In this document: positions 55,009-63,434 of the stretch, one piece after another
How positions within the stretch are numbered: position 1 is the stretch's first letter
Layout of the letters: the number at the start of each line of letters is the position of its first letter
From: Paenibacillus hexagrammi
GTDB lineage: Bacteria > Bacillota > Bacilli > Paenibacillales > NBRC-103111
Length of the DNA: 64,000 nt
NCBI RefSeq assembly: GCF_021513275.1
Contig: NZ_CP090978.1
Coordinates: 2,418,001 to 2,482,000 of the forward strand
Direction of reading: 5' to 3'
The notes under the pieces: generated by a model
Databases searched by the model: none
The model's input: the letters and a program-made list of their open reading frames with translations, nothing else
Told to the model about the DNA's origin: nothing
Program-made: the position numbers and the translations under genes

Positions 55009-56406
55009 TCATGTTGTGCCATCTGATGGTTGGGGAGTTTCGACAATTCGTTCATATAAGAAATCCACAACATGCTTAGCTTCCATCTGCTCGCTCACAC
55101 CGCTTCTATGAATCCCGAGTTTCATCTGCAACAAGCAACCGGGATTACTCGAAAGCAGATATTTAGCCCCAGTCCGGTTGGCATGTTCCATCTTATGCTC
55201 CAACAGTTGCCCGGACATTTGAGGCTGCGTCACGTTGTAAATGCCCGCCGATCCGCAGCAACGGTCGGATTCCTTCATCTCGATAAATCTTACATTGGCT
55301 ACTTGTCTCATCAACTGCCTTGGTGCGCTCGAACTCTTCATAACGTTGCGCAGGTGACATGAATCTTGATACGTTATCGTTAAAGGCTCGGATGAATCTG
55401 TGTTTGCTTGTGCAAACTCAGGTATTCTTCCATGCTCAAGCACTAATAGGCTGACATCGATTACCCTGGAGGCAAACCACTTAGCCAGCTCGTGATATTC
55501 CGGATCTTCACGCAGCAAATGATCGTATTCAACGAGCAGTGCGCCGCATCCGCCTGCGTTGGAGACGATATATTCAACTCCCGCCTCCTTAAAAACTTTA
55601 AGATTCGTGCGAGCTAACTGTTTTGCAAGCTCCATCTCCCCGCTGTGAGCGTGAAGGGCACCGCAGCAGGCTTGCTCATTCGGGATTACCACCTCAAAAC
55701 CGGCTTCCGATAATAACTTCACCGTATTGACATTGGTCTCTGAAAACAACACATCCATGATGCAGCCTCGAAAAAAAGCCACGCGGGCGATCGTCTCTCC
55801 TTTGGCAGGATAAAAGGTGCCGAGCCGCTCGACCACCCCTCGGGCCGTCGCTTCCGGCAAAATCCGCTCCATCTCGCTGAGATGCTGTGGAAACAGCCGC
55901 ATGACGCCGCTCCCTCTAACTACCTTGCGTAATCCGGATTTTTGATAAAAGAATAACGATCTTCCAAGCCATTTCAATCGCTTGCGATGCGGGAAAATGC
56001 CTTGAAAGACAAGCTTGCGAATACCGTTTACGGAAACGCTGTGATTGGCGTGGTCCTCGATGGCGTCTCGGGCTTGCTCAATCAATTGCCCGTATTTCAC
56101 ATCCGCTGGGCAGACCGGCTCACATGCTCTGCAGCCCAGACAGTGATTCATTTGCTTCTGGAACGCCAGATCCGGATCCATGATCCCGTCTGCAACAGCT
56201 TTCATCAGCGCGATTCTACCCCGCGGAGATTCCGGCTCCACACCGGTTTCCCTGTACGTGGGACAAGCTGGCAGGCAAAATCCGCACCGCATGCAGTTCG
56301 TTAGCTGGTCATAATCAAGCTTGAGATGCAGCGACTTAGCCATCGGATTACTGTGCTCTATGACTGGCTTCAACTGAATTTGTACGTTGGCATCCCTGTT
56401 AGGCAC
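55009..56406 (-). CDS. glcF: Glycolate oxidase iron-sulfur subunit GlcF
   Basis: 465 residues. Two 4Fe-4S ferredoxin motifs: CMRCGFCLPACP (about 38-49) and CLGCRACEPVCP; two CCG domains (EQACCGALHAHSGE and RCCGSAGIYNVTQPQM). Passes electrons from the FAD subunit to the respiratory chain during glycolate or D-lactate oxidation. Overlaps the upstream glcD by 8 bases. A GlcE subunit is absent, as is common in Firmicutes. Confidence 0.93.
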   Translation of the reverse strand: MPNRDANVQIQLKPVIEHSNPMAKSLHLKLDYDQLTNCMRCGFCLPACPTYRETGVEPESPRGRIALMKAVADGIMDPDLAFQKQMNHCLGCRACEPVCPADVKYGQLIEQARDAIEDHANHSVSVNGIRKLVFQGIFPHRKRLKWLGRSLFFYQKSGLRKVVRGSGVMRLFPQHLSEMERILPEATARGVVERLGTFYPAKGETIARVAFFRGCIMDVLFSETNVNTVKLLSEAGFEVVIPNEQACCGALHAHSGEMELAKQLARTNLKVFKEAGVEYIVSNAGGCGALLVEYDHLLREDPEYHELAKWFASRVIDVSLLVLEHGRIPEFAQANTDSSEPLTITYQDSCHLRNVMKSSSAPRQLMRQVANVRFIEMKESDRCCGSAGIYNVTQPQMSGQLLEHKMEHANRTGAKYLLSSNPGCLLQMKLGIHRSGVSEQMEAKHVVDFLYERIVETPQPSDGTT

Positions 56407-57814
56407 GATTTAACACCACTCTTTTCCTCGATTCATTAGCAAACATCTTTCCCGGATTTAGCAGGTTGTGAGGATCGAAAGCTTGTTTAATCCCGCGCAT
56501 AATTTCGATCCCCGTCTTACCGATTTTCCATTCAAGATACGGTGCTTTGACCATGCCAACACCATGCTCTCCAGTGATGGTCCCGCCTAGTTCAATCGCC
56601 GCTTCGAAAATCTCTTCAAACGCCAACTCTACGCGATGAATTTCATCCGCATCCCGTGCATCTGTTGTTGCTGTAGGGTGAAGATTGCCATCGCCCGCGT
56701 GTCCAAAAGTAGCGATGGTGACATTATATTTTTGAGCAATCTCGTTGATTCGCAGCACCATTTCAGCTATTTGGGAACGCGGAACGGTGGCATCCTCCAG
56801 TATAGTGGTCGGACGAAGCCGCGCGAGTGCTGTGAAAGCGCTTCTCCGTGCTGTTAGCAGCTTCTCCGCATGCTCCTGATTTTTCGCCACTTCAATCTGA
56901 TCCGCCTTCTCCGACTCACAAATCTCCCGAATACGTTCAATGTCACGTTCAACAGCTTCGGGATCACCGTCTTGCTCGATCAACAGGATGGCATCCATAT
57001 CCCGCTTTAGGCCTAACTTGGCGTAATCGTCCACGACCCGAATGGTCGGATTATCCATGAATTCCAAAGTCGCTGGAATCATTTTCGCTTCAATAATTCG
57101 GGACACGGTTCTAGCTGCTCCGTACAGATCCTTATACATGGCGATCATCGTCTTTTTGCTCTTAGGCGGCGGTACCAGCTTTAATGTGGCCTCCGTGATG
57201 ACGGCAAGCGTGCCTTCGGAGCCTACCAAGAGCTTGGTTAGATCGTATCCGGCTACATCTTTCATCAGCTTTCCGCCCGTCCGGATGATCTCGCCACTGG
57301 CTAACACCGCCTCTAGACCTATGACATAATCCTTGGTCGTTCCGTATTTTAAGCCCCGCAGTCCACCTGAACACTCAGCGATGTTGCCGCCAATCGTCGA
57401 AATCCTCATACTGCTTGGATCAGGCGGATAGAACAATCCTAGCGACTCAATGTGGGTAATAAAATCCCCTGTAAGAATTCCCGGTTGTACGGTTGCTGTT
57501 AAATTTTGTAAATCGATGTCTAGAATTCGGTTCATTCGATGCATGACCATCACGACCCCACCGTGTACAGGAACCGTGCCTCCGCTCAGATTGGTGCCTG
57601 AACCTCGGGTAACAACCGGTACCCGGTGTTCCGCAAGATGTTTGATAATTTCCGCGACCTGTTGCGTGTTATCCGGATAAATCACTCCGTCCGGCAAGCT
57701 TTGGAGCATGGGAGTTCCGTCATAAGAGTGAGCGACCAATGCCTCCCTATCATCGCGATAATAGTTCTCACCGACAATTTGACGAAGCTTTTGGCTTAGT
57801 GCTTGATCCAACAT
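56399..57814 (-). CDS. glcD: Glycolate oxidase FAD subunit GlcD
   Basis: 471 residues, FAD-binding PCMH fold: PVVTRGSGTNLSGGTVP, FYPPDPSSMRISTIGGNIAECSGG, TKDYVIGLEAVLASGEIIRTGG, DLTKLLVGSEGTLAVITEATL; C-terminal oxidase domain with FGHAGDGNLHP and TGEHGVG. Oxidises glycolate/D-2-hydroxy acids. First gene of the glcD-glcF pair. Confidence 0.93.
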   Translation of the reverse strand: MLDQALSQKLRQIVGENYYRDDREALVAHSYDGTPMLQSLPDGVIYPDNTQQVAEIIKHLAEHRVPVVTRGSGTNLSGGTVPVHGGVVMVMHRMNRILDIDLQNLTATVQPGILTGDFITHIESLGLFYPPDPSSMRISTIGGNIAECSGGLRGLKYGTTKDYVIGLEAVLASGEIIRTGGKLMKDVAGYDLTKLLVGSEGTLAVITEATLKLVPPPKSKKTMIAMYKDLYGAARTVSRIIEAKMIPATLEFMDNPTIRVVDDYAKLGLKRDMDAILLIEQDGDPEAVERDIERIREICESEKADQIEVAKNQEHAEKLLTARRSAFTALARLRPTTILEDATVPRSQIAEMVLRINEIAQKYNVTIATFGHAGDGNLHPTATTDARDADEIHRVELAFEEIFEAAIELGGTITGEHGVGMVKAPYLEWKIGKTGIEIMRGIKQAFDPHNLLNPGKMFANESRKRVVLNRA

Positions 57815-57887
57815 AAATAGGTTCTCTCCCTTGATATTTTCATCAGGTCAATCGCTGTCTTAGGTCCGAATCATGAAAATAAAGACT

Positions 57888-57912
57888 CAAAAAACCCGCG
57901 AACGGGTCGCGG
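57888..57912 (-). terminator. Terminator of the moc-like operon
   Basis: Minus-strand CCGCGA, loop CCCGT, TCGCGG, then GTTTTTTG. Fifteen bases after the stop of the creatininase-like gene, which closes the six-gene operon. Confidence 0.8.
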
Positions 57913-57926
57913 ATCATAGAAAACGG

Positions 57927-58826
57927 TCACGCCTTATAATGTTCATATGGCTTCCACTGCGAATTCGGAGATACTTCCTGTTGCTTTTGCCAAGGATTAG
58001 CCGTAACCCAAGTAGCAGAACTTTGTATAAATTCACTCCAAATGGTCTCGATCATGGAATATGAGATTTTAGGAAGTGCTTTAGAAACGGTCTCTTCATC
58101 TATTTGACTAACTACTGTACATAATTGAGATAAACAAGCATCCATAATTTGTTTGCCCCATTCGGGACTCGCCTCATCCGCATCGCTCCCCAAAGCTAAA
58201 CGTCCGCCAGATAAGGGTACCTCTTCAAGTATTCTAGCGTTCATATCCACTAAATCGGGGCGAATATACATAAGCTGAGAAAGTTCGTATTTTCCGGCAT
58301 GGTCCCCCATGTAGATCCCTTCAACTAACTCTGGATCACTTTTCACCCATACCCTGATCGGGATGTAGGTCATAAACAAGTTAGCAAGCCTTCGTAAATC
58401 TTCCTGATTTCCTCCGCTATGTCCTGTAATCACGACAACCATTTTGAAACCTGCATTAACAAATGCTCTTAGTTGATATAGGAAAAAGTATAGCAAAACG
58501 GCGGGCGGAACAGAGGTCATATGAGGATTCTCTTCACCAACCGTTTCTTCTAACCACCGGGCATGATATCCCGATTCATGGATGTGGTACCCCAAGGAAG
58601 GAGCAACGATGCCTCCAACTATTCGGGCGGTTTGCTGGCAGAGCCATTCCGCTTTAATGGTATCTAATCCAAATGCGCTTACTTGCCCATGCGGTTCACA
58701 TAGACCGAGAGGTACATAGACAACAGGACATTTCGCTAGTCTTTTTTTGAATTCGTAGGGCAATAATTCCGACCAGAGTGTTTTTTCAGAAGCATCCGCC
58801 GAGTTACCACCAGTATTTGGATTCAT
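57927..58826 (-). CDS. Creatininase-family amidohydrolase
   Basis: 299 residues. Metal-binding pattern of the creatininase/MftE fold: VYVPLGLCEPHGQVSAFGLDTI with Glu, His and Asp, HESGYHARW, and VVVITGHSGGNQ with the conserved GHxGGN motif; a later E in MGDHAGKYELSQ. Opens cyclic or linear amide C-N bonds. Last gene of the operon, overlapping the aldo/keto reductase by 23 bases. Could deaminate or open a nitrogen-containing intermediate such as an amino-inositol derivative. Confidence 0.82.
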   Translation of the reverse strand: MNPNTGGNSADASEKTLWSELLPYEFKKRLAKCPVVYVPLGLCEPHGQVSAFGLDTIKAEWLCQQTARIVGGIVAPSLGYHIHESGYHARWLEETVGEENPHMTSVPPAVLLYFFLYQLRAFVNAGFKMVVVITGHSGGNQEDLRRLANLFMTYIPIRVWVKSDPELVEGIYMGDHAGKYELSQLMYIRPDLVDMNARILEEVPLSGGRLALGSDADEASPEWGKQIMDACLSQLCTVVSQIDEETVSKALPKISYSMIETIWSEFIQSSATWVTANPWQKQQEVSPNSQWKPYEHYKA

Positions 58827-59790
58827 AAAAGTTTCTCACCCACCTGTGATGGCGCCGAATATGCTCGAACACTTCATCCGGCAAAGGCGTACTGTCGACA
58901 GCGGCAATATTCTCGTTCGCATAATGAGGAATATGCATCGAAGAGATTGCAGTGGTGACTCCCGGGTGATGCAAGACAAATTTAATAGCAAGCTCTGCTA
59001 GGCTGCCGGCGTATTGCGGTATACATTCATCCCTCAGGCGTTGAACTCGGTCCATATACACCTTACGGGGCATATAATCAAAATATGATTTTCTAAAGTC
59101 ATCTTCTTCAAACGATGTATCTTCCTTCAGAAAGCCCGTTAACCCGCCTTCATCCAAAATACAACGCGCGATTACCGCTACATGGTTCGCTTGGCAAAAA
59201 GGTATGAGGCAATCCAACGCCAAAGGATCAAATATATTAAAAACGGTCTGAATGGCGTCAATTTGACCGCTTTGAATGATAGGCAATGCGATATCGTGAC
59301 GTTGATCCGGCAGCGAAATGCCAATTGCGCGGATTTTACCCTCCTGCTTTAACTCTAGCAGCTCATCCATCCAATAAGCGCTTTGATCCCACTGGGGCCA
59401 ATACTGATGGAGCTGCATCAAATCAATCGTCTCTACCCCTAATTGTTGAAGTGAAATTTCCGTACTCTCTCTCAACCAGCCTTTGGGATAAGCTGTTTCC
59501 ACAGGAATAGGCATGCCCCAACCTACATTACCTGGACCTTTGGATTGAACTTTGGAAGCAATGAACGGTACTTCTCCTTTCCATTCGCGTAAGGCAAGAC
59601 CAACAATCCGCTCGGAATCCCCATAATTTCGAGCAGTATCAATAAAGTTTACGCCTTGTTCCAGGCTATGTACGACGGAATGAACCAATTCCTTTTCAGC
59701 ATACTGCCCAAATACCCCTTGCAATCCCATGGCTCCAAATCCTAATCGCGACACTTGCTTGCCGGATCGCCCAAACTCGTTATATTTCAT
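58804..59790 (-). CDS. Aldo/keto reductase
   Basis: 328 residues, (beta/alpha)8 NADPH enzyme. GFGAMGLQGVFGQ, tetrad Asp and Tyr in NFIDTARNYGDSE, Lys in FIASKV, His in DLMQLHQYWPQ. The start overlaps the Rieske stop (TAATG), so translation is coupled. Sugar or inositol ketone reduction is a fitting role here. Confidence 0.9.
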   Translation of the reverse strand: MKYNEFGRSGKQVSRLGFGAMGLQGVFGQYAEKELVHSVVHSLEQGVNFIDTARNYGDSERIVGLALREWKGEVPFIASKVQSKGPGNVGWGMPIPVETAYPKGWLRESTEISLQQLGVETIDLMQLHQYWPQWDQSAYWMDELLELKQEGKIRAIGISLPDQRHDIALPIIQSGQIDAIQTVFNIFDPLALDCLIPFCQANHVAVIARCILDEGGLTGFLKEDTSFEEDDFRKSYFDYMPRKVYMDRVQRLRDECIPQYAGSLAELAIKFVLHHPGVTTAISSMHIPHYANENIAAVDSTPLPDEVFEHIRRHHRWVRNFYESKYWW

Positions 59791-60140
59791 TACGTTTGAC
59801 TCCCTTCTTCAATTTGGATAAACACTTTCCCTTCTTCTACCTTGACGGGGTATGTTTGTAAAGCTTCACATGCGGGTCGACGTTTGGCTGCACCGGTAGG
59901 AATGTTGAATCGGCCGTTGTGCTTCGGGCACTCAATGATGTTCCCCATGACCAAGCCTGTTGCCAAATGAACTCGTTCGTGTGTACAGAATCCGTCTGTA
60001 GCGTAGTACATATTGTCTTCGGTCCGATAGATAGCAAATGTCCGATCTTCAAAATCAAACCGAATAACATCTTCCACATCAATTTCCTCAGCAGCGCATG
60101 CTTCGATCCACGATTTCGCAGTCATCCTTCTTCTCTCCAT
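59790..60140 (-). CDS. Rieske [2Fe-2S] ferredoxin, MocE-like
   Basis: 116 residues, single Rieske domain: CTHERVHLATG (C-x-H) and CPKHNGRFNIPTG (C-x-x-H). Carries electrons to an oxygenase; the neighbour upstream is a membrane di-iron enzyme, which gives the MocD-MocE combination seen in rhizopine degradation. RBS AGAAGAAGGATG region just before ATG. Confidence 0.88.
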   Translation of the reverse strand: MERRRMTAKSWIEACAAEEIDVEDVIRFDFEDRTFAIYRTEDNMYYATDGFCTHERVHLATGLVMGNIIECPKHNGRFNIPTGAAKRRPACEALQTYPVKVEEGKVFIQIEEGSQT

Positions 60141-60162
60141 TAGCTCGTATTTTGATTACCGT

Positions 60163-61278
60163 TTAACTTACTGCTGTGTCACTCGTGCTTGCTGCTGCAT
60201 GGACCTCAGCTTCCTGGTTGATCCCGAAGAAGTAAGGGCGCGCAGTGTCCGGCAAGGGACGTTCAACCACATAGGCAGGGTTTTCCTTTTGCTTGATTAG
60301 CGCCGTAATCACTTCTTTCAGAGCAGCGGCAAGGCTGGGACTTGCAGCCGGACAGTCGTGCTTCATCTCCTGATGAAGCTGGGGCAGTGCATGATAGGGA
60401 ACCATCGGAAACATATGATGCTCGGTATGATAGTTCATGTTCCAGTACAGGAATCTGAATATCGGATTCATATAGACGGTACGTGTGTTCAGCCGATGAT
60501 CGAGTACATCCTCATGAAGCCCCAGATGCTGAGTGATGCCAAAGAGAATAACAACGATACCTCCATAGAAGGAAGGTAAAAAGATGTACATAGCAGGCAG
60601 AATGCTTTGTGAATACATACAAGCTGCAAGGACGCCAAGTAAAATCAATGCGTAAATGCGAGCCTCCCAAAACGTTTTTTGCCGTTCGGATGCGGGAATG
60701 TATTCTTGTTCCTGTTGATCCAGCCTGCCTAACACATGCAAAATAATTCGTTTGATTTCTACAGGACCGCCATATAAATGAAAAATTTGCATGAGGATAA
60801 TTTTCCACACCGGAGGCCGCTCCGTAATGATTTCCGGGTCACGGCCGACAATGATCGTATCCGTATGGTGGCGGGCGTGACTCCATCTCCAAGGCGTAGC
60901 CGACCGCAAAACCATGAAGGATGCGATTTGATAGACGACTTCGTTCATCCAAGGGGTTTTAAACGCCGTTCCATGACCGCACTCATGCCACCTGGAATCG
61001 CCCGGTGTCGCGTACAGAATGCCATAGGCCAGGAAAGCGGGCAGCGCCCACCATGTTCCCCAGGTCTGATAAGCGATAATGCCCAGAATGATAAGCGAAC
61101 CGAACCAAATCATGGTGTCCCTGATGGCGGGGCCGTTTCTTCGCTTCATAAGTTCTTTCATGCGTTGACGAGGAATTGGACTCGTATACCATTCTGCGGC
61201 AGCAAGTCCTCTTTCTTGCGCGCGCTTATTTTCGGGTCCGGTTATGCTGTAGTCTCTTTTGAGTCTGCTTGAAGCCAT
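60163..61278 (-). CDS. Fatty-acid-desaturase-fold oxygenase, MocD-like
   Basis: 371 residues. Membrane di-iron enzyme with His boxes HECGHGT, HARHH and HTEHH and about four membrane helices (IRDTMIWFGSLIILGIIAYQTW, YALILLGVLAACMY, ILPAMYIFLPSFYGGIVVIL). The pairing with a stand-alone Rieske ferredoxin and inositol-type enzymes points to MocD, needed to demethylate 3-O-methyl-scyllo-inosamine, rather than to a lipid desaturase. Confidence 0.82.
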   Translation of the reverse strand: MASSRLKRDYSITGPENKRAQERGLAAAEWYTSPIPRQRMKELMKRRNGPAIRDTMIWFGSLIILGIIAYQTWGTWWALPAFLAYGILYATPGDSRWHECGHGTAFKTPWMNEVVYQIASFMVLRSATPWRWSHARHHTDTIIVGRDPEIITERPPVWKIILMQIFHLYGGPVEIKRIILHVLGRLDQQEQEYIPASERQKTFWEARIYALILLGVLAACMYSQSILPAMYIFLPSFYGGIVVILFGITQHLGLHEDVLDHRLNTRTVYMNPIFRFLYWNMNYHTEHHMFPMVPYHALPQLHQEMKHDCPAASPSLAAALKEVITALIKQKENPAYVVERPLPDTARPYFFGINQEAEVHAAASTSDTAVS

Positions 61279-61316
61279 GCTTGATTCCTCCTTTGCCGGT
61301 TATACGTTTCGGCTAA

Positions 61317-62218
61317 TTAACAGCCGTTGTTCTTTAATTTGTCATCCAGGAATTTTTTCGCACGTGGAATGTCGGTTTCATCCAAATGCTCTATAATAAT
61401 CGGAATGTTCGGATGAAGCTTGGAAAGCCTTTGCAGATACAAGTCATAATTCAGAATACCCAGACCTGGAGCTGGAAGCTCCACCGCCCCGGCCCCCGGA
61501 ACGTATGTGATTCCACTGCGTCAATGGCGGCGTGCTTTTCGGAAGTATCTTCAGCGGGCTTGCAATCTTTGGCATGAGCAATCTTGATTTTGTCGCCAAG
61601 GGTATTGAAAATGAGGTGGAGCTCTTCATCAACATGATGAATATTGCTTTCTGTAAAATAGTTGGTCGGATCCATCAGCAGTCCGAGACCCGGATGATTC
61701 ACATCGGCAAACAAGCGGGACAGCTGTTGTGCCGATCCGATGACATTGTTCACATAGTTCTCCACCAGGAAGACGGAACCGTGATCATAAGCGAACTTGG
61801 CCAGATCCTCCAGCTGCTTGCAAACCTCCTCATACGCTTCCTCCGTACCATTTTTCTCATCCCACACCCAGTCGCTTTCTGTGTTGTAGGTGCCTGTTTC
61901 GCTGATGACATAGGGAGTGCCCAAATCGCGGGCGAACTTGAGCAGCGTTTTCAACCCGAAAAGATTCTGCTCCCGTTTCTTAAGGTCTGGATGAATTATA
62001 TTGGTGTAGCCGGAAATACAAACGATTGGCAAATTCGCATCCCTGAAGGCATTGCGGATCGTGTGACACTTCTCCCGGTTGAGGGACTCGAACGATAGGT
62101 CCATGTCCTTGAAGGACAAGTCCAACTGAACGGAGGTAAAGCCGTCCTTTTGAATTCTCGAAATCGTCTCTGCCAGTGAATACGGATAATAGCCATTGAA
62201 AATACCTACAGAAATCAT
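61317..62218 (-). CDS. Sugar phosphate isomerase/epimerase, IolE/MocC-like (one frameshift)
   Basis: Xylose-isomerase-like TIM barrel: GIFNGYYPYSLAETISRIQ, LPIVCISGYTNIIHPD, VISETGTYNTESDW, VFLVENYVNNVIG, LLMDPTNYF, IKIAHAKDCK. The frame fails at a run of five G (plus C at 61493-61497); a sixth G gives TFRGAGAVELPAPGLGILNYDLYL and ends at 61319 with LKNNGC, about 300 residues, the usual size. ATG overlaps the stop of the Gfo/Idh gene (ATGA). Probably acts on a keto-inositol or related sugar. Confidence 0.8.
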
Positions 62219-63357
62219 AGTGAATTGCCTCCTTCATAGGTGTAAGATTGATATTGGCTTTCGATCTCCGCAACGGTAACTGTACGCTGCTCTGCAATGG
62301 ACTTATAACATGCGTCAACCAGAGCAATTGATTTCAGGTTATCCCGGCCGCTGATTTCGGGTTCGCTGTTCGTTTCCACTGCTCGTAGCAGCTGCGCCAT
62401 CGTCCCTTGAAAAGCATCCGGAAACCAGACTCCGTCCCACTTGGGCCGGTACCATTGATTCGGCGATTGCTTGGTGGTGAACTCAAGTGTGCTTGGCGAT
62501 CGGTCGGGATACGATGGCCACCCGATCGATCCTTGAGCGATGCCATCCAGTCCCTCTACCCTCCATTTGATGTACAGATCCTTCTCTGTGCCTTCGCCCG
62601 GCCATGCCCACACATCATCCAAGCTGGTCGCCAGCAGCTCATTGCCATATTGAAGCGTATATTGAGAAATTCCATCCACATGCGGAAATGCCGTCCGGGG
62701 GTCTCTGCGCGCAACAGCGGTGACTTTCTCCGGATCTCCGAATAGAAAACGGAATATGTCGATATGATGAATACCCATATTAAGGATTTCAAGGTGTTCA
62801 TATTTATGTAGAAACTCTTGCCAGTGAGGTATGGCCCGCATTTCAATCGTCGCGAGGACGGGTTCGCCGAGATATCCCCTCTCCAGTATGATTTTCAAAG
62901 CTCGCATCGACTGGTCATAACGCATATTCGAGTTGACGGCGATTTTGATACCAGCTCTTTCACAGAGTTCAACAATTTCCCGGGCTTCTTGAGCATTCAT
63001 GGCCAGTGGTTTTTGGCATAGAATCCCTTTGATATGCTTCTGCTTCACCGCTTGCCGAACAACCTCCAACTGCCGGTCCGGAGGGATAGCGATATCAAGA
63101 ATCTCGATCTGCGGATCCTTGATCAACTCTTCCCAGGTTGCATATACATGGGGGATTTGCCTCAGTTCGGCAACGGCTTTAGCATTTTCATAAGTTCTTG
63201 AGCTAATGGCGTAAGGGTTGAATCCTGCGTCCCGATAAGCTGCGAGATGGCAGTCACGCATGATGAATCCTGAGCCGATACACCCTATCCGATAATCCTT
63301 ACGCTTTGGCATTTCCGGTTCGATAGGCAAATTTCCATCCACATCCATTGTTCCCAT
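62215..63357 (-). CDS. Gfo/Idh/MocA oxidoreductase
   Basis: 380 residues. RIGCIGSGFIMRDCHLAAY binds NAD; ISSRTYENAKAVAEL, AIPPDRQLEVV, LCQKPLAMNAQEA (E/Q-K-P motif, here QKP), and the catalytic region NMGIHHIDIFRFLFGDPE. First gene of the six-gene operon, cre site 44 bases upstream. MocA of the rhizopine pathway belongs to this family. Confidence 0.87.
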   Translation of the reverse strand: MGTMDVDGNLPIEPEMPKRKDYRIGCIGSGFIMRDCHLAAYRDAGFNPYAISSRTYENAKAVAELRQIPHVYATWEELIKDPQIEILDIAIPPDRQLEVVRQAVKQKHIKGILCQKPLAMNAQEAREIVELCERAGIKIAVNSNMRYDQSMRALKIILERGYLGEPVLATIEMRAIPHWQEFLHKYEHLEILNMGIHHIDIFRFLFGDPEKVTAVARRDPRTAFPHVDGISQYTLQYGNELLATSLDDVWAWPGEGTEKDLYIKWRVEGLDGIAQGSIGWPSYPDRSPSTLEFTTKQSPNQWYRPKWDGVWFPDAFQGTMAQLLRAVETNSEPEISGRDNLKSIALVDACYKSIAEQRTVTVAEIESQYQSYTYEGGNSL

Positions 63358-63400
63358 TTGATCTGCCTCCTTTTGGTCTTAAAAAGTTGGTTTTCGTCAT

Positions 63401-63414
63401 TGAAGCGCTTTCTT
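63401..63414. promoter_or_regulatory. cre-like site upstream of the moc-like operon
   Basis: TGAAGCGCTTTCTT with the AAGCGCTT core. It sits between the mutarotase stop and the Gfo/Idh start, consistent with glucose repression of the operon by CcpA. Confidence 0.6.
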
Positions 63415-63434
63415 TCTTTAGGAAAGAACATTCC

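Noticed and set aside
56833..56848. GTGAAAGCGCTTCTCC cre-like match
   Set aside because: It lies well inside the glcD coding sequence and is explained by codons; no promoter is near.
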